From Phyllobacterium sp. 628 (GTDB lineage Bacteria; Pseudomonadota; Alphaproteobacteria; Rhizobiales; Rhizobiaceae), in NCBI RefSeq assembly GCF_014189505.1, contig NZ_CP050301.1, positions 2,735,501 to 2,799,500 on the forward strand: DNA of 64,000 nucleotides, given 5' to 3'. Position 1 is the first letter of the stretch, and each line of letters opens with the position of its first letter. The notes beneath the pieces are model-generated. The model ran no database searches and had not been told where the DNA came from. It worked only from the letters and a program-made list of their open reading frames with translations. Shown one piece after another: positions 46,203-54,995 of this stretch. A program made the translations under genes and the position numbers.

Positions 46203-47432
46203 TCAATTCGATGCGCCTGCTGTCTTTTTGCCGGAAAACTCACCGACCGCCGAAGCCAACCGCTCGGCCACGTGCGTGCGCCAGGCAGGATCCAGCATCA
46301 GCTTGGCGTCCTCTTCATTCGACAGATAACCGATTTCAACCAGCACCGAGGGCACGTCAGGCGCGCGCAGCACCTGAAAACCAGCGAAACGATGCGGATT
46401 GTTGATCATATTGACATCGCCCTTGAGCGCCTTGACCACGCCTTTAGCAAAACTCAGGGAGAAAGTATGTGTCTCGCGGCGAGTCAGATCCATGAGAATA
46501 TCGGCAATTTCAGGCGTCTCATTATCAAATGTCACGCCCGCAACGTTGTCTGCTTTGTTTTCACGGTCAGCCATGGCGCGCGATGCTGCGTCGGACGCCT
46601 TGTCGGACACCGTATAGACCGTGGCGCCGCGAATGCTGCGCTGGTTGATCGTATCGGCATGGACGGAGATGAACAGGTCCGCTTCATATTGGCGGGCAAT
46701 GCGGACGCGTTCCGGCAAGCGGAGAAACTCGTCACTGTCGCGGGTCATTTCAATGCGCAACCCCGGAATCTTGCGCAATTGATCGCGCAATTCGCGCGCA
46801 AACATCAAGGTCACGTCCTTTTCCATGGTGCCGTCAGTGCTTTCAGCGCCGCTATCAATGCCGCCATGACCGGCATCGACGACAACCGTGAACGGCTTTG
46901 GCGCTTTGCTGACCTCAGCGGGTGCCGCACTGGCAAGGCGGTCGCCCTTCGGCGCAAGCTGTGTCGAAGCCGTTGTCGCATTCTGCGCCTTGACGGCTTC
47001 GGCAAATTCCCGGTCGGACGAAGCTACCAGATCGGCCACCAGCCGGTACCCCGGACTGTTATCATTCTTCAGCACATCGGCCCGCTCTACCTTGAACGGC
47101 CCCTTCAGCGTGAAAATGAGCCGCGAACGCGCATCGTCAATCATGCCGTAGCGCACGTCATCGATAATTCCGCGCGGCTCTAGCGATTTTTTGTCAAAGG
47201 CAAACACCGTCTTCGGCAGATCAATCGCCAGCCGGTGCGGCTGATCGAGCAGAAGTGTGGAAATATCGGGTTCTTTATCGAAATTGATGACAACGCGGGT
47301 GCGCAATTCGTCACCGGCTGCCTGATAGGTCAAGGCGGCCAGATCATCGGCGGCATAAGACCTTTGGCCAGCTTGCACGACGGCGAGCACACCAAAAGCA
47401 GCAGCGAGAAGAGTCCGGTATATCACGTTCAT
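46203..47432 (-). CDS. amiC: N-acetylmuramoyl-L-alanine amidase (AmiC type)
   Basis: Cleaves the amide bond between MurNAc and stem peptide. The 409-residue protein has a signal peptide (about 1-28), a N-terminal AMIN-like domain (about 30-150, RLAIDLPKTVF) and an amidase_3 domain with zinc ligands His in VDAGHGGIDSG, Glu in GTMEKDVTLMFA, His in SVHADTINQRS, and the catalytic Glu region VLVEIGYLSNEED. The symbol amiC is by similarity of architecture. It is followed by mrcA and prfB in the same direction. Confidence 0.93.
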   Translation of the reverse strand: MNVIYRTLLAAAFGVLAVVQAGQRSYAADDLAALTYQAAGDELRTRVVINFDKEPDISTLLLDQPHRLAIDLPKTVFAFDKKSLEPRGIIDDVRYGMIDDARSRLIFTLKGPFKVERADVLKNDNSPGYRLVADLVASSDREFAEAVKAQNATTASTQLAPKGDRLASAAPAEVSKAPKPFTVVVDAGHGGIDSGAESTDGTMEKDVTLMFARELRDQLRKIPGLRIEMTRDSDEFLRLPERVRIARQYEADLFISVHADTINQRSIRGATVYTVSDKASDAASRAMADRENKADNVAGVTFDNETPEIADILMDLTRRETHTFSLSFAKGVVKALKGDVNMINNPHRFAGFQVLRAPDVPSVLVEIGYLSNEEDAKLMLDPAWRTHVAERLASAVGEFSGKKTAGASN

Positions 47433-48240
47433 TTCAATGCAGATCGATGCCGCGCCGGGCAGGCATCATCCCCTCTGGTGCTGTTTTGTATCAGACGGAG
47501 CGCCATGTTACACCCGCTATGTGTAAACGATTGGTAATCCATCGTGGTTAATTTAGTGTTATACTGGGTTGTTAACAGCCTTATGTGCGGCCACATCTGT
47601 GCCATTCGGATGACACGATTATGAAGAAGGCCTTGTCATAACGCGACACACCTCCTAAAAGCAAAGGTGGGTTACTTTCCGCCATCCGGAATCATGCTCT
47701 TCTCTGTCACGGCAATTTGCCCGGCTGACAATGAAGACAGGGACATGGAGCGGCAGAGGCGAAGCATCGCTGCGGGTAACCGGAAAAGAATTTGGCGTGA
47801 GCAGACAGGGAATGTCGGCTACGCTTTTTGTGAACGGCAGATAGCGCAGACAAGGCGCGTCGAGCCAGCCCTTTCGAGGGTGTTACCGCATAACCCCAAA
47901 AATCATATTCGATTTTTGGATAAGGATTATGCGCAATCTTAGTTGTTACTGCGCCTCTGTGCGTCCCAAACAGACGCACGGTGCAGTAACGGGTCGGCAC
48001 AGCTACAAGGCGTGCCATTCGTAGAGGTCGTTTCGTCAGGAACAGAAATGTTTGATACAGACGTGACTATTACCGGCTTGAAAGCCGCGGGTGCTTTGAT
48101 GCAACCCCGCGCGATGCCGTGTCTGTCTGTTTCTGCGAACCTTAATATATCCGGCAAATGTGAAAACGCGGCTACGGAACCCCTAAGGGCGTCCCGGTTG
48201 TCCCGCGTTTCAAGCGTTTGGGCCGGGGAGAAGAATTATA
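47433..48240. promoter_or_regulatory. Long structured 5' leader/intergenic region of rne
   Basis: About 800 bases between the divergent amidase and rne genes. On the plus strand four strong hairpins are seen: CCAAAAATC/GATTTTTGG at 47896-47919, a two-part stem GTTACTGC..GTGCGTC/GACGCAC..GCAGTAAC at 47945-47990, CGGCT/AGCCG at 48074-48087 and AAACGCGG/CCGCGTTT at 48164-48210. The last lies about 30 bases upstream of the rne start. In E. coli the rne leader folds into hairpins that RNase E cuts to control its own level; a similar role is inferred here. Transcript start unknown. Confidence 0.6.
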
Positions 48241-48317
48241 ATGTCGGACAAAATGCTAATCGACGCCTCCCACCAGGAGGAAACGCGCGTTGTCGTGGTT
48301 CGCGGCAACCGAATTGA
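48048..48317 (+). CDS. Possible upstream ORF overlapping rne
   Basis: ATG at 48048 with AGGA at good spacing opens an 89-residue frame (MFDTDVTITGLKAAG...) that overlaps the rne start by 77 bases in another frame. Its C-terminal part is just the shadow of rne, so it is either chance or a leader ORF that could couple to rne translation. I regard it as weak. Confidence 0.2.
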   Translation: MFDTDVTITGLKAAGALMQPRAMPCLSVSANLNISGKCENAATEPLRASRLSRVSSVWAGEKNYNVGQNANRRLPPGGNARCRGSRQPN

Positions 48318-51171
48318 AGAATTTGACTTTGAGTCGGAACACAAGAAACAGATCAAAGGCAATATCTATCTGGCGCGTGTCACACGTGTAGAACCATCGC
48401 TTCAGGCAGCTTTCGTTGAATATGGCGGTAATCGCCATGGCTTTCTCGCCTTCAGCGAAATTCACCCTGATTACTACCAGATCCCCGTTGCGGATCGTCA
48501 GGCGCTGATCGACGCGGAAGCCGAGGCAGCCAGCCAGGACGAAGACCATGAGGAAAATGCCGGTGAACAGCGCACCCGCGATCGCAATGATCGTGGTCAG
48601 CGCAATCGCCGCCGCAGCCGTCGTGGCACCCGCCAGAACGATGATTCCGTAAAGCTCGACGCTTCCGATGACGCTGCAGCCGACGAGGCTGGCGACGATC
48701 ATGAATCATCCGAACAGAGTGCATCGGATGAAAACCCCTCCTCCGAGGATAATGGCGGCCAGACAATTGCTGCGGCCATCGATGCCGATGTGATTTCCGA
48801 AGCCGTGATAATCGATGCCGATGAGGCAGACACCGATGGCGACGAAAAGTCGAGCGAAGGTGAAACCCATTCCCGCCGTTCCAAGCGTCGCAACCAGCCG
48901 GACGACAAGGAAGAACCGCATGACGAACTCGACGAAGTCGAGTCTGTCGGTGCCGAAGATGCCATGGAAGAAGTTCCGACGCATCAGCGCTTCCAGCGCC
49001 GCCAGTACAACATTCAGGACGTGATCAAACGCCGGCAGATTCTGCTGGTTCAGGTCGTCAAGGAAGAACGCGGCAACAAAGGCGCTGCGCTCACAACCTA
49101 CCTTTCGCTTGCCGGACGTTATTCGGTCCTCATGCCGAACACAGCCCGTGGCGGCGGCATTTCGCGCAAGATCACCAGCATTCAGGATCGCAAGCGCCTG
49201 AAGGATATCGTCAAGGATCTCGAAGTGCCGAAAGGCATGGGGGTCATCCTGCGCACCGCCGGTGCCATGCGCACCAAGCCGGAAGTCAAGCGCGACTACG
49301 AATATCTGATGCGCCTGTGGGAAAATGTGCGCAGCCTTACCCTTGCATCCAGCGCGCCTACCCTTGTTTACGAGGAAGGCAGCCTGATCAAGCGTTCGAT
49401 CCGCGACCTCTATAACAAAGACATCACGGAAATCCTCGTCGCTGGTGAAAATGGCTACCGCGAGGCCAAGGATTTCATGCGCATGCTCATGCCGAGCCAT
49501 GCCAAGGTTGTGCAGCCCTATCGGGAGCCGACACCGATCTTTGCCCGTAATGGCATTGAAGCGCAGCTTGACCGTATGCTGCAGCCGCAGGTAACGCTCA
49601 AATCAGGCGGCTATATCATCATCAACCAGACCGAAGCGCTGGTTGCCATCGACGTCAACTCCGGACGATCGACCCGTGAACATTCGATTGAAGACACGGC
49701 ATTACAGACGAATCTTGAAGCAGCAGATGAAGTTGCGCGCCAATTGCGCCTGCGCGATCTTGCCGGTCTGATCGTCATCGATTTCATCGACATGGAAGAA
49801 AACCGCAACAACCGTGCGGTTGAAAAGCGGATGAAGGATTGTCTGAAAGACGATCGCGCCCGCATTCAGGTTGGCCGCATCTCGCATTTCGGCCTGCTGG
49901 AAATGTCACGCCAGCGCATCCGCGCCAGCGTTCTGGAAAGCACCACGCAGATCTGCTCGCATTGCGGCGGTACCGGCCATGTGCGTTCCGCTTCTTCCAT
50001 CGCATTGCATGTCATGCGCTCGATCGAGGAATACCTGCTGCGCCATTCGCAGAACAACATCATCGTGCGCACAACCGTTGCCACGGCGCTCTACGTTCTC
50101 AACCACAAGCGTCAGAACCTTGCCGATCTCGAGACCCGCTTCGGTCTGACCATCAGCATTGAGGCTGATGACAGTGTCGGCGCCCAGCATTTCGCCATCG
50201 ACAAGGGCTCCATTGCGCTTGGTCCGATCGTTCCGCTGACGGAAACACCGACTCTTGGTATTGTCGATGACTTCGACGAGAGCGATCCAGTTATCGATGA
50301 TGTGGACGACGATGCCGAAGTCGAGACCCAGTCCGGCGAAACTACCAAGACCGGTGACAACGATGAATCATCGCGCAAGCGCCGCCGCAAGCGTCGCCGT
50401 CGTGGTGGCCGTGACCGTCAGGAAGCCGCAGCTGGTGAACCCGGTCAGGCCGTTCGCAGCGACAACGATGCCGACGATTCGGACATGCCTGCTGTTGAAG
50501 GCGAAGATGCAGCCGCGACCAAGGCACGCGAAGAAGAAAACGAACGCCGCAAGAAGCGCCGGCGGGGCCGTCGCGGTGGCCGCAAGAACCGCCGCCCGGA
50601 AGATGGCGACGATCATCAGGTCGCAGCCAGATCCGTTCCAGACGCTGAACCAGTATTCGTCAGCATTCCGCTGCCGGACTTCAGCAAGCCTGCTGCGGTT
50701 GAAACCAAGGCAGATGCCGTCGAAGAGAGCGTTTTCGTTGAAACCGCCACCGTCGAGGTTGTTGCCGTAGAAGAAGCGCCTGCCAAGAAGCCTGCCCGGC
50801 GCAAGCCGCGCGCCAAGGCTGGTGCGGCACCTGTTGAGACCGTTGCCGAAACGGCACCGGTTGAAGTTGCTCCTGCTGAAACCGAAGCACCGGCCAAGCC
50901 GAAACGTGCGCCACGCAAGACCGCCAAGAAAGCGGTCGCCGTGGAAACCGTAGTCGAAGAAGCAGCACCCGCTGCCGTTGAAGCACCTGTTGCAGCACCG
51001 GTCGAAGTCAAGCCAGAACCGGCACCGGAGCCTGTTGTTGCGCCAAAGCCGGAGCCAGCCAAGGTTGATAACAGCACGCCTGTTGTGACTTCGACTGCGA
51101 CAAAGGAAAAGAAGGCGGAAGGCGACGCGCCGACAAAACGCGGCTGGTGGCAGAAAAAAGGTTTCTTTTGA
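48241..51171 (+). CDS. rne: Ribonuclease E/G family endoribonuclease
   Basis: The central RNA-decay and rRNA-processing endonuclease. The 976-residue protein has an S1 domain split by a large acidic/basic low-complexity insertion (about residues 85-260), then the 5' sensor and DNase I-like catalytic region with acids in VAIDVNSGRST and LIVIDFIDMEENRNN, the zinc-link SHCGGTGHVRS, and the small domain. The C-terminal ~290 residues are a natively disordered scaffold: arginine-rich patches (KRRRKRRRRGGRDR), KKRRRGRRGGRKN, and long Ala/Pro/Val/Glu repeats. GGGGAGAAG precedes ATG 48241. Scaffold partners of the degradosome cannot be read off. Confidence 0.95.
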   Translation: MSDKMLIDASHQEETRVVVVRGNRIEEFDFESEHKKQIKGNIYLARVTRVEPSLQAAFVEYGGNRHGFLAFSEIHPDYYQIPVADRQALIDAEAEAASQDEDHEENAGEQRTRDRNDRGQRNRRRSRRGTRQNDDSVKLDASDDAAADEAGDDHESSEQSASDENPSSEDNGGQTIAAAIDADVISEAVIIDADEADTDGDEKSSEGETHSRRSKRRNQPDDKEEPHDELDEVESVGAEDAMEEVPTHQRFQRRQYNIQDVIKRRQILLVQVVKEERGNKGAALTTYLSLAGRYSVLMPNTARGGGISRKITSIQDRKRLKDIVKDLEVPKGMGVILRTAGAMRTKPEVKRDYEYLMRLWENVRSLTLASSAPTLVYEEGSLIKRSIRDLYNKDITEILVAGENGYREAKDFMRMLMPSHAKVVQPYREPTPIFARNGIEAQLDRMLQPQVTLKSGGYIIINQTEALVAIDVNSGRSTREHSIEDTALQTNLEAADEVARQLRLRDLAGLIVIDFIDMEENRNNRAVEKRMKDCLKDDRARIQVGRISHFGLLEMSRQRIRASVLESTTQICSHCGGTGHVRSASSIALHVMRSIEEYLLRHSQNNIIVRTTVATALYVLNHKRQNLADLETRFGLTISIEADDSVGAQHFAIDKGSIALGPIVPLTETPTLGIVDDFDESDPVIDDVDDDAEVETQSGETTKTGDNDESSRKRRRKRRRRGGRDRQEAAAGEPGQAVRSDNDADDSDMPAVEGEDAAATKAREEENERRKKRRRGRRGGRKNRRPEDGDDHQVAARSVPDAEPVFVSIPLPDFSKPAAVETKADAVEESVFVETATVEVVAVEEAPAKKPARRKPRAKAGAAPVETVAETAPVEVAPAETEAPAKPKRAPRKTAKKAVAVETVVEEAAPAAVEAPVAAPVEVKPEPAPEPVVAPKPEPAKVDNSTPVVTSTATKEKKAEGDAPTKRGWWQKKGFF

Positions 51172-51201
51172 GCCTGAAAAAACGCGTGGATAATTGAGTT
51201 G

Positions 51202-51227
51202 AAAAACCGGCATCATTGCCGGTTTTT
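51202..51227 (+). terminator. Rho-independent terminator of rne
   Basis: AAAAACCGGCA pairs with TGCCGGTTTTT around a TCAT loop, and the right arm ends in a T-run followed by CTTT. It starts 30 bases after the rne stop. Confidence 0.9.
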
Positions 51228-51355
51228 CTTTATCAAGACTCCCTGTAGTCTCGCCACAAGCCGCAGATTTGCCTGATTAATCTGATCTTTCACGATTAAG
51301 AGAGGATGATTTGCTTCTCTTTCCTTCAAAGACCGGTTTCGCTACGAATAAGACC

Positions 51356-52765
51356 ATGATGACAATTCGCCGTATCAGTTCACGTCAAACACTCGCTGCC
51401 ATGGTTCGCAGCGCGGTCGCCGTGCTGGTTAGCGGAGCCGTCAGCATGGCGCAGACCGGTACGACGGCGGCGCAGTCGAGCGGCGTACCGATTGTCCGCG
51501 ATGCTGAAATCGAAGCGCTTGTTACCGATTATGCGGCGCCGATCATCAACGCGGCGGGCCTTACCAAACATGCCATCCGGATCGTTCTGGTCAACAACCA
51601 GAGTTTCAATGCCTTTGTCGATGGCAGACGTATTTTCATCAATACAGGCGCCCTGCTTCAGGCGGAAACGCCCAATGAGATCATCGGCGTTCTCGCCCAT
51701 GAAACCGGACACCTCGCGGGCGGCCATCAGTTCCAACTGCGCGAACAGATGGCGCGCGCCAAGACAATGGCCGTAGTCGCCGGTCTGCTCGGCATAGGCG
51801 CAGCCGTTGCGGGCGCTGCAACACGATCGGGCAGCGCTGCCCAAGCGGGCGCGGGTATTGCCATGGGCGCTCCAGAAGTTGCCATGCGCAGCCTGCTCGC
51901 CTATCAGCGCTCCGAAGAAATGGCTGCTGATCGTTCTGCCATCACATATCTTGCCAGCACGGGCCAATCAGCCAAGGGCATGCTGACGACCTTCGAACGC
52001 TTTTCCAACGCCCTGGCGCTTACCGGAACCCGCACAGATCCTTACCGCATCAGTCATCCCATGCCGCGCGAGCGTATTGCCAACCTGGAGACGCTCGCCC
52101 ATGCCAGTCCTTATTTTGACAAAACGGATAGTCCGGCCCTGCAACAGCGCCATGATCTGATGCGCGGCAAGATTGCCGCTTATACCGGTGGCGGCACCAC
52201 TGTCCTGCAAAGCTTCCGCAAGGATCCGAACAATATCGGCGCGCGCTATGGCAATGCTATCGCCATCTATCTCAACGGTTCGTCGCAGGAAGCACTTGGC
52301 AAAATCGATGCGCTGATCCGCGAACAGCCCAAGAACCCCTATTTTCAGGAAATACGCGGCGAAATTCTGCTCAAGCAGAGCAAGGTCATGGAAGCGGCTG
52401 AAGCCTTCAAAAAAGCCAGTGCGCTTGATCCGCGCAAATCCAGCCTCATCCGCACGATGTATGGCCGTGCGCTGATGCTCAGCGGCACGCCGGCCAATCT
52501 CAAGGCGTCGATCAAAGAAATTCAAGCCGGTATTGACCGCGACCGCGAATTCCCCGATGGCTATGGCTATCTGGCGCAAGCCTATGGGCAGTTGGGTGAT
52601 GGGCCACGTTCGGACCTCGCCAGCGCTGAACAAAAGTATTACTCCGGCAAGATTCAGGACGCGCAAATCTTCGCGATACGCGCCCAGAGAGGTCTCGTCA
52701 CCGGATCGCCAGACTGGGTTCGCGCCCAGGACATTATCAATGCCAAGCGACAATCGGCAGATTGA
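51356..52765 (+). CDS. M48 family metalloprotease, BepA/YfgC type, with TPR repeats
   Basis: A 469-residue periplasmic protease. A signal peptide (about 1-35, AAMVRSAVAVLVSGAVSMAQT) precedes a M48 domain with HETGHLAGGH (HExxH) and the third zinc ligand in YQRSEEMAADRSA. The C-terminal half contains tetratricopeptide-like helices (EAAEAFKKASALDPRKS and following). E. coli BepA assists and quality-controls outer-membrane protein assembly. The longer frame has a TTG start at 51311; ATG 51356 or 51359 is preferred. A DsbA-like protein follows 43 bases later. Confidence 0.92.
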   Translation: MMTIRRISSRQTLAAMVRSAVAVLVSGAVSMAQTGTTAAQSSGVPIVRDAEIEALVTDYAAPIINAAGLTKHAIRIVLVNNQSFNAFVDGRRIFINTGALLQAETPNEIIGVLAHETGHLAGGHQFQLREQMARAKTMAVVAGLLGIGAAVAGAATRSGSAAQAGAGIAMGAPEVAMRSLLAYQRSEEMAADRSAITYLASTGQSAKGMLTTFERFSNALALTGTRTDPYRISHPMPRERIANLETLAHASPYFDKTDSPALQQRHDLMRGKIAAYTGGGTTVLQSFRKDPNNIGARYGNAIAIYLNGSSQEALGKIDALIREQPKNPYFQEIRGEILLKQSKVMEAAEAFKKASALDPRKSSLIRTMYGRALMLSGTPANLKASIKEIQAGIDRDREFPDGYGYLAQAYGQLGDGPRSDLASAEQKYYSGKIQDAQIFAIRAQRGLVTGSPDWVRAQDIINAKRQSAD

Positions 52766-52808
52766 TCCTGCCTTTAGCCGCCCCTGATACGAACAAGGAT
52801 ATGACGCT

Positions 52809-53600
52809 ATGAAAAAAGTCGCTCTGGTTGGTGCATCCGTAGGCCTTCTTGGCCTCGCTGCCCTGGTTTTAAGCCAACAGGCGGGCATGGCCGGTCAGGT
52901 CAACACGTCAGCGACGACGCAGGCTGCGTCGCCTTCGACGGTCAACCGGGCTGAAATCGAAGCGATCATCAAGGATTATCTGATCAACAATCCGGAAGTG
53001 CTGGTTGAGGCGCAGGCGGCGCTCACGGCCAAGCAGGAGGCCTCGCAGCAGCAGGCAGCCGGCAAGATCATCGCCGAGAACAGCGACAAGCTGTTCAACT
53101 CGCCGCTCGATGCCGTTTTCGGCAATCCCAAGGGTGATGTCACCATTGTCGAGTTCTTCGATTACAATTGCGGCTACTGCAAGCGCGCCCTGCCCGATAT
53201 GGACGCCCTGCTCAAAAGCGATCCGAACCTGCGCTTTGTCATGAAGGAATTCCCGATCCTCGGCGCCGATTCTACCCGCGCCCACATTGTCGCCAAAGCT
53301 TTCAAGGCGCTGATGCCGGAAAAATATCTTGAATTCCACCGTGACCTGCTGGGCCGTGACGGCCGTGCCACGGAAGATTCTGCCATGCAGATCGCCATCA
53401 AGCTCGGCGGTAACGAGAAGGCCATCCGCGAGAAGATGAAATCGCCTGAAGTCACGCAGGCATTTCAGCAGAATTACGAGCTCGCCAACAGCCTGAGCAT
53501 CAATGGTACGCCATCCTATATCATCGGTAACGAAGTGGTTCCCGGTGCGCTTGGCGCGGATGCATTGGCCGAAAAAATCAGCCATATTCGCAACAAATAG
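52809..53600 (+). CDS. DsbA-family thiol:disulfide oxidoreductase
   Basis: A 263-residue exported thioredoxin-fold protein. A signal/anchor (VALVGASVGLLGLAALVL) is followed by an alpha-helical N-terminal region (about 45-100, NRAEIEAIIKDYLINNPEVL) and the DsbA domain with FFDYNCGYCKRA (CGYC active site, about residue 125) and the cis-Pro loop NGTPSYIIGNEVVPGA. This is the Scs/DsbA-like family with an N-terminal helix bundle. It probably acts on envelope disulfides, perhaps with the protease upstream. Confidence 0.92.
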   Translation: MKKVALVGASVGLLGLAALVLSQQAGMAGQVNTSATTQAASPSTVNRAEIEAIIKDYLINNPEVLVEAQAALTAKQEASQQQAAGKIIAENSDKLFNSPLDAVFGNPKGDVTIVEFFDYNCGYCKRALPDMDALLKSDPNLRFVMKEFPILGADSTRAHIVAKAFKALMPEKYLEFHRDLLGRDGRATEDSAMQIAIKLGGNEKAIREKMKSPEVTQAFQQNYELANSLSINGTPSYIIGNEVVPGALGADALAEKISHIRNK

Positions 53601-53690
53601 CCCTGCCTAAATGCCGATGATTGCTAAAACCCGTTGTGGACAAGCAATCAATTGACTTTGCAGGCTTTTCGCTTGCCGATAAGCCGTTAG

Positions 53691-53972
53691 AGCAATGGAT
53701 ACCCAAATGAAACGGTTCTGCCGGAGGGAATTCGCGGACAAGGTCGAGGGGTTTGGCGAGGCCGATGTTTTTCCATCGGATGATACCAAAGCCCGATGGA
53801 TTTGGTCCGAATTCACCCGGCCCTTCGGGTTTCCGGCTGGCGGGCATCCACTTTGTCAGCTAGCGTCGTCCGATGGGTAAACATCGGCCTCGCTACCTTC
53901 CTTGTGGACTGCCTCGCCATCTGGCAAACAGAACCAGTTTCCTTTGGATATCCATTGCTCTATATGAAACGC
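53691..53972. repeat. Imperfect ~280-base palindromic element
   Basis: The outer ends GAGCAATGGATACCCAAATG and its near-exact inverse (CTTTGGATATCCATTGCTC) match, as do GCGAGGCCGATGTTT near 53750 and AAACATCGGCCTCGC near 53880. The inner part contains further short inverted segments (CATCGGATGAT; TCGTCCGATG). It looks like a non-coding mobile or mosaic element of the rhizobial RIME type, inserted between the DsbA and aroQ genes. Confidence 0.7.
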
Positions 53973-53977
53973 GTCAT

Positions 53978-53997
53978 GGGACCCGATATCGGGTCCC
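53978..53997. repeat. Perfect 20-base palindrome upstream of aroQ
   Basis: GGGACCCGATATCGGGTCCC is self-complementary with no loop. It ends 27 bases before the aroQ start, so it may be an operator or a hairpin in the leader. Confidence 0.6.
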
Positions 53998-54024
53998 GAA
54001 ACATGTCAATTTGTCCGGTATGGT

Positions 54025-54468
54025 ATGAAACAGTTGATCTTTATCCTCAATGGCCCGAACCTGAACATGCTGGGAAAGCGTGAACCGGGGATCTATGGCG
54101 CTTCCACATTGATTGATATCGAGGCCCTGTGCCGCACCGAAGGCGAAAAACTCGGCGTCGAGATCGAGTTTCGCCAATCCAACCATGAGGGTGATCTGGT
54201 TAGCTGGATTCAGGAGGCAGGCGAGAAAAAAGCCGCTGTTCTGATCAATCCGGCCGCCTATACGCATACATCAATCGCATTGCATGATGCCATCCGCGCG
54301 GCAGCCGTCACGCTGGTGGAAGTTCATCTTTCCAATATTCACGCGCGCGAGTCATTCCGGCACCACTCCTATGTTTCCCCTTTGGCCAAAGGGGTGATAT
54401 GTGGCTTTGGGGTGGATGGCTACGTGATGGGCCTGCGCGCACTCGTCAAGCTGGCGGCAGATAAATAA
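54025..54468 (+). CDS. aroQ: 3-Dehydroquinate dehydratase, type II
   Basis: Dehydrates 3-dehydroquinate in the shikimate pathway. The 147-residue product has [18 protein letters not shown] at the N-terminus (about 8-25, with the catalytic Tyr and Arg loop), [28 protein letters not shown] and [19 protein letters not shown]. Type II enzymes are dodecameric with this active-site loop. Operon: aroQ-accB-accC-aat. Confidence 0.96.
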   Translation: MKQLIFILNGPNLNMLGKREPGIYGASTLIDIEALCRTEGEKLGVEIEFRQSNHEGDLVSWIQEAGEKKAAVLINPAAYTHTSIALHDAIRAAAVTLVEVHLSNIHARESFRHHSYVSPLAKGVICGFGVDGYVMGLRALVKLAADK

Positions 54469-54506
54469 GAAACGCCGTCAAACAGAAATAAGGGGCTTGA
54501 AAAAGC

Positions 54507-54983
54507 ATGGCTACCAGAAACACCGGGATCGACAAGGTCATGATCCGCGATCTCGCAGAAATTCTGAACGAGACGGACCTCACCGATATCGAGATCGAAC
54601 AGGGCGACCTGCGCATCCGCGTATCGCGTCAGATCACAATGCAGGCTGCGCCGCAGGCCGTCTATGCGCAGGCTCCTGCCGCAGTTGCCGCTCCGGCAGC
54701 CACTGCCGCTGCGCCTGCTGAGGCCGCCAAGCCCGCTGGCGATCCGTCGAAGAACGCTGTTCCCTCGCCCATGGTTGGCACAGCCTACCTGTCCCCGGCC
54801 CCCGGCGCCCGTGCTTTCATCGAAGTCGGCACCAAGGTCAAGGAAGGTCAGACGCTGATGATCATCGAAGCGATGAAGACGATGAACCAGATCGCATCGC
54901 CCCGCTCCGGTACTGTCACTGCGATTCTCATCGAAGACAGCCAGCCGGTTGAGTATGGCGAATTGCTAGTTGTGATCGAATAA
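54507..54983 (+). CDS. accB: Biotin carboxyl carrier protein of acetyl-CoA carboxylase
   Basis: Carries biotin for malonyl-CoA synthesis. The 158-residue protein has a N-terminal helix ([15 protein letters not shown]), an alanine/proline-rich linker (about 55-80, [13 protein letters not shown]) and the biotinyl domain with EAMKTMNQI (biotinylated Lys in AMKTM, about residue 122). It is 39 bases after aroQ and 12 before accC. Confidence 0.96.
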   Translation: MATRNTGIDKVMIRDLAEILNETDLTDIEIEQGDLRIRVSRQITMQAAPQAVYAQAPAAVAAPAATAAAPAEAAKPAGDPSKNAVPSPMVGTAYLSPAPGARAFIEVGTKVKEGQTLMIIEAMKTMNQIASPRSGTVTAILIEDSQPVEYGELLVVIE

Positions 54984-54995
54984 ATCGAGAGCGTG

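Larger units (their letters stand above)
53601..54024. other. Intergenic region with a large imperfect palindrome
   Basis: About 420 bases without a convincing gene. Most of it is the palindromic element at 53691-53972 described separately, followed by a perfect 20-base palindrome. Confidence 0.6.

Noticed and set aside
46272..47183. 303-codon plus-strand open frame
   Set aside because: Antisense to the amidase gene.
47667..47942. 91-codon frame in the rne leader
   Set aside because: No ribosome site, no recognisable sequence, and it covers the first leader hairpin; treated as part of the leader.
53695..53880. 61-codon frame near the DsbA-like gene
   Set aside because: Lies within the long palindromic element and has its ends in the repeat arms, so it is not a real gene.
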